Source: Caproiciproducens sp. CPB-2
GTDB taxonomy: Bacteria; Bacillota; Clostridia; Oscillospirales; Acutalibacteraceae
NCBI RefSeq assembly: GCF_036287215.1
Contig: NZ_CP142860.1
Span: 992,001-1,056,000, forward strand
Direction of reading: 5' to 3'
DNA length: 64,000 bases
The position numbers and the translations under genes were made by a program. Below, piece by piece: positions 61,396 to 64,000 of this stretch. The stretch's first letter is position 1, and each line of letters begins with the position of its first letter. The notes beneath the pieces were generated by a model. The model made no database searches and was not told where the DNA came from. It was given only the letters and a program-made list of their open reading frames with translations.

Positions 61396-63615
61396 ATGGC
61401 AAAAGGGACGACAATCAGAATGTGGCGCCGTACGATCTTTGTGCTGGTCGTGCTGATCGCCGTCGGCTTCGGCGCGATTATTTTCAGTCTTGCCAGACTG
61501 CAGCTGGTGGAGGGGGAGAGCCTTCAGACCCGCGCGGTCGACCAGCAGCTGAAGGATACCTCCATCAGCGCCCAGCGCGGTACGATCTATGACTGCAATA
61601 TGAAGCCGCTCGCCCAGAGCGCCACCGTGTGGAAGGTAGTGCTGGAGCCCGCGTTTATCACGGATAAGAACCGGGAAAAAATCGCGGACGGCCTGGCGAA
61701 GATTCTGGACATGGACAAAAACGAAATCATCGAGCGCAGCAAGAAAAAAACATATTACGACGAGCTCAAGCGCAAGGTGGAAACGGATGTAAAGGATGAG
61801 GTCCTCAAGTTCAAGGCGGACAATGACATCGGCAGCGGAATCCGGCTGATCGAGGACTATAAAAGATATTACCCGTACGGAGCGTTCGCGGCTTCCGTTC
61901 TGGGCTTTACCGGTACGGACAGCCAGGGCCTTTACGGCATTGAAAAGCAGTACGACAGCTATCTGACCGGCGTGCCGGGAAAGCTGGTCACCGCGAAAAA
62001 CGCCATCGGTACGGATATGCCCTTTCAGTATGAGCAGAAGGTGGAAGCCCAGAACGGTTCCAGCCTTGTGTTGACTATCGACGAGGTGGTCCAGCACTTC
62101 CTTGAAAAAAATCTGGAGGAAGGCGTTATCACCAACAAGGTCGGCAACCGCGCCTGCGCGATCGTCATGAATGTGAAGACCGGCGCGATTTTGGGGATGG
62201 CGGTCAAAGGGGATTTCGACCCGAACAATCCGTTTGTCGTGGCCGACCAGACAGAGGCCGCCCAGATTGCCGCGATGCCCGAGGGAAAAGAGAAAACCGT
62301 CGCGCTGAAAGCCGCGCAGGAAAAGCAGTGGAGAAACAAGTCGGTCAGCGATACCTATTATCCGGGCTCCGTTTTCAAAATGGTGACGGGTTCCTCCGCG
62401 ATGGAAGAGGGCGTGGTCAATGAAAACTCGACCTTCTTCTGCAGCGGCTCCATCAAGGTGTCGGACAGAACGATTCACTGCTGGAGGTCGTACGGCCACG
62501 GCAGCGAAACCTTTGTGCAGGGACTCTGCAATTCCTGCAATCCGGTTTTCGTACAGCTCGGCGAAAGGCTGGGCCCCGACAATTTCTTTAAGTACTTTAC
62601 CGCGTTCGGCCTGACGGCCAAGACGGGCATTGATCTGCCCGGCGAGTCGCGCAGCATCTATTATACCGCCGCCCAGCTGAACCCCGTGGAGCTTGCCACG
62701 GAATCCTTCGGGCAGAACTTCAGTATTACGCCTATTCAGATGATTACCGCGGCCTCTGCGGTCGCCAACGGCGGCTATATGGTGCAGCCCCATGTGGTCA
62801 GCCAGATTATCGACGCCGACGGCAATATCGTGAAATCCGCCGATACAACGCCGAAGCGTCAGGTGATTTCCACCGACATTTCCCAGCGCATGTGCAAAAT
62901 CCTGCAGACCAACGCCACCATCGGCACGGCGAAAAACGGCTATCTGCCCGGCTACCGTGTCGGCGGAAAGACCGGTACGTCCCAGAAGATGGATGTGTTC
63001 CAGAAGACCGGAACCATGCAGTACATCGCGTCCTATCTGGGCTTTGCCCCCGCGGACGATCCGCAGGTAGCCATGCTGGTGTTCTTTGACGAACCGCACG
63101 GCGACAGCTACTACGGCGCCGCCGTAGCCGGCCCTGTTTTCTCCAGAACGATGGAGGAAATCCTGCCGTACCTCGGCGTGGAACGCAAATATACCGATTC
63201 GGAGCTGGCGAAGCTTGACGTAAACGCTCCGGATGTTGTGGGAAAGACCATTACAGAGGCCAAAGCGGATCTTGCCAAGATGAAGCTAACGCCGAAGGTT
63301 TACGGAAGCGGGGACAAAATTGTTTCTCAGGTTCCGGAACCGGGCAAAACCATTCCGCAGAACGGTACGGTGGTGCTGTTTACGGACGATTCGGGTTCCA
63401 GCAAGACGGTCACGGTGCCGAAACTGACCGGGCTTTCCCTTTCCGCCGCCAACAAGAAGGCCGCGGACGCGGGAATCAATATCAGTATCTCCGGTGCGGC
63501 GCTGACCAACGGGACCAACCCGGTATCCAATTCTCAAAGTATTGCCGAGGGCACCAAGGTGGCACCCGGAACAGTGGTAACCGTCGGATTTATAGAGCCG
63601 AATCAGGTGGAGTAA
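61396..63615 (+). CDS. Penicillin-binding protein 2 / SpoVD-type transpeptidase with two PASTA domains
   Basis: 739 residues. N-terminal membrane helix about 12-33, dimerisation domain, transpeptidase with Ser325-x-x-Lys328 (PGSVFK), Ser380-Cys-Asn and Lys525-Thr-Gly-Thr, all intact. Two PASTA domains close the protein (about 613-670 and 675-735). SpoVD (sporulation) and FtsI-type PBPs share this layout; only one copy is visible here, so it may serve vegetative division. ATG after TTGGAGG. Confidence 0.93.
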   Translation: MAKGTTIRMWRRTIFVLVVLIAVGFGAIIFSLARLQLVEGESLQTRAVDQQLKDTSISAQRGTIYDCNMKPLAQSATVWKVVLEPAFITDKNREKIADGLAKILDMDKNEIIERSKKKTYYDELKRKVETDVKDEVLKFKADNDIGSGIRLIEDYKRYYPYGAFAASVLGFTGTDSQGLYGIEKQYDSYLTGVPGKLVTAKNAIGTDMPFQYEQKVEAQNGSSLVLTIDEVVQHFLEKNLEEGVITNKVGNRACAIVMNVKTGAILGMAVKGDFDPNNPFVVADQTEAAQIAAMPEGKEKTVALKAAQEKQWRNKSVSDTYYPGSVFKMVTGSSAMEEGVVNENSTFFCSGSIKVSDRTIHCWRSYGHGSETFVQGLCNSCNPVFVQLGERLGPDNFFKYFTAFGLTAKTGIDLPGESRSIYYTAAQLNPVELATESFGQNFSITPIQMITAASAVANGGYMVQPHVVSQIIDADGNIVKSADTTPKRQVISTDISQRMCKILQTNATIGTAKNGYLPGYRVGGKTGTSQKMDVFQKTGTMQYIASYLGFAPADDPQVAMLVFFDEPHGDSYYGAAVAGPVFSRTMEEILPYLGVERKYTDSELAKLDVNAPDVVGKTITEAKADLAKMKLTPKVYGSGDKIVSQVPEPGKTIPQNGTVVLFTDDSGSSKTVTVPKLTGLSLSAANKKAADAGINISISGAALTNGTNPVSNSQSIAEGTKVAPGTVVTVGFIEPNQVE

Positions 63616-63641
63616 TCATTTAGAGCAGGGGGATGACAATT

Positions 63642-64000
63642 TTGGCAAACTTTCATTCAGCGAAAAAGCTGATTGCTGTAAGCGATAAAAAGGGGCATAC
63701 TATTTCGGTGCTGAACGATATTCTGGCTTTCTGCGGCCACGAAAATTATTTGCTCGCGCCGGCGGGGGAAAGTGTTCCGGAAGATGTGCAGCCTGCGGTT
63801 CTGCTCCTCTGCGACGCCCAGCGCCCGGCTGCCGACGGATTTGCGGTCTGCGTGGCGGACTACGCCTTTTCCGCCATGCCTGAAATCGCCGCCCTGAAGC
63901 CGCTTACTTATTCCACGGTCAGCGACAGCGCGGACTTTACGGCGAGAAATATCCGGAAGCTTCCGGAAGGGTTTGCCGCCTTTGAAATGATCGGGGTCGG
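63642..64000 (+). CDS. Partial ORF, possibly Mur-ligase-like (cut by window edge)
   Basis: About 119 codons, open to the edge. TTG 63642 has an AGGGGG site at good spacing; ATG 63633 abuts it. No N-terminal Mur UDP-binding or ATP P-loop is visible. The last part (LTYSTVSDSADFTARNIRKL, then FAAFEMIGVG) resembles the domain junction of Mur ligases, where a TYS-DADF-A-NI pattern precedes the C-terminal domain. If correct this is an N-terminally reduced Mur-ligase relative. Position after the PBP, where murE/murF genes usually lie, is consistent. Confidence 0.45.
   Translation, partial: MANFHSAKKLIAVSDKKGHTISVLNDILAFCGHENYLLAPAGESVPEDVQPAVLLLCDAQRPAADGFAVCVADYAFSAMPEIAALKPLTYSTVSDSADFTARNIRKLPEGFAAFEMIGV

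Noticed and set aside
61360..63099. 579-codon open frame opposite the PBP gene
   Set aside because: Antisense shadow; composition biased and the plus-strand gene has all transpeptidase motifs.

Overview
The window looks like chromosomal DNA of a spore-forming Clostridia member, most likely Oscillospiraceae/Ruminococcaceae-like. The evidence is gene content: SpoVS, YqfC, YqfD, a YlbJ-like protein and a SpoVD-type PBP, a thrS T-box, a THF riboswitch in front of folT, and Firmicutes gene orders (era-yqzL-recO, ylxM-ffh-rpsP-khpA-rimM-trmD, mraZ-rsmH-ftsL-pbp). Genus cannot be fixed from the sequence alone. Base composition is moderately GC-rich, except for a clearly AT-richer patch at about 10.5-12.8 kb.

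Layout. 1-6.8 kb, minus strand: recG (cut by the window edge), fakA, spoVS, ymdB, rny. 7.0-10.3 kb, plus strand: T-box-thrS, a DUF4358-like lipoprotein/membrane protein, tRNA-Gly(CCC). 10.3-15.7 kb is an accessory patch. It begins with a 21-bp copy of the tRNA 3' end and is punctuated by three copies of a repeat that carries a tRNA T-loop-like sequence. It holds a TPR-rifampin ADP-ribosyltransferase fusion broken by one nonsense codon, a small membrane protein and a terpenoid-cyclase-fold protein, then L25/Ctc with an attenuator-like leader, a Tudor-like hypothetical and a DegV (FakB-like) protein. 15.7-16.8 kb: Lrp regulator and a divergent CxxC carboxymuconolactone-decarboxylase-like protein.

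16.8-23.8 kb is a coherent cell-wall-sugar operon. It has a RpiR/MurR regulator (divergent), a Lac/cellobiose-class PTS (IIC, IIB, IIA), a tandem GNAT, a PIG-L-like protein with an altered active-site motif, MurQ etherase, a MupG-type (DUF871) 6-phosphomuramidase, and its own HPr whose regulatory Ser46 is Arg. I read it as uptake and breakdown of a MurNAc-containing disaccharide, and it is the most interesting system here.

23.9-30.5 kb, minus strand, is a surface-fibre operon: a BTAD regulator, a small conserved protein, a TapA-position low-complexity membrane protein, a SipW-type signal peptidase, three TasA/CalY-like SipW-dependent proteins and a poly-Gly surface protein ending in a SPATG sorting-like signal. 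A LytTR response regulator is divergent from it. 31-39 kb: patatin, several very small ORFs, a DEAD-box helicase, a XRE repressor divergent from a 961-residue secreted Big2 protein (with a palindromic operator inside the promoter spacer), and a small Cys protein.

39-64 kb is mostly housekeeping: ylbJ-like, yqfC-yqfD-phoH-ybeY-dgkA-era-yqzL-recO, azlCD, mutS2, ylxM-ffh-rpsP-khpA, folT, rimM-trmD, a canonical HPr, uvrC-rsmD-coaD, and the division cluster mraZ-rsmH-ftsL-pbp with a 10-bp-periodic MraZ-box array. No transposase, phage module, CRISPR array or rRNA was seen.
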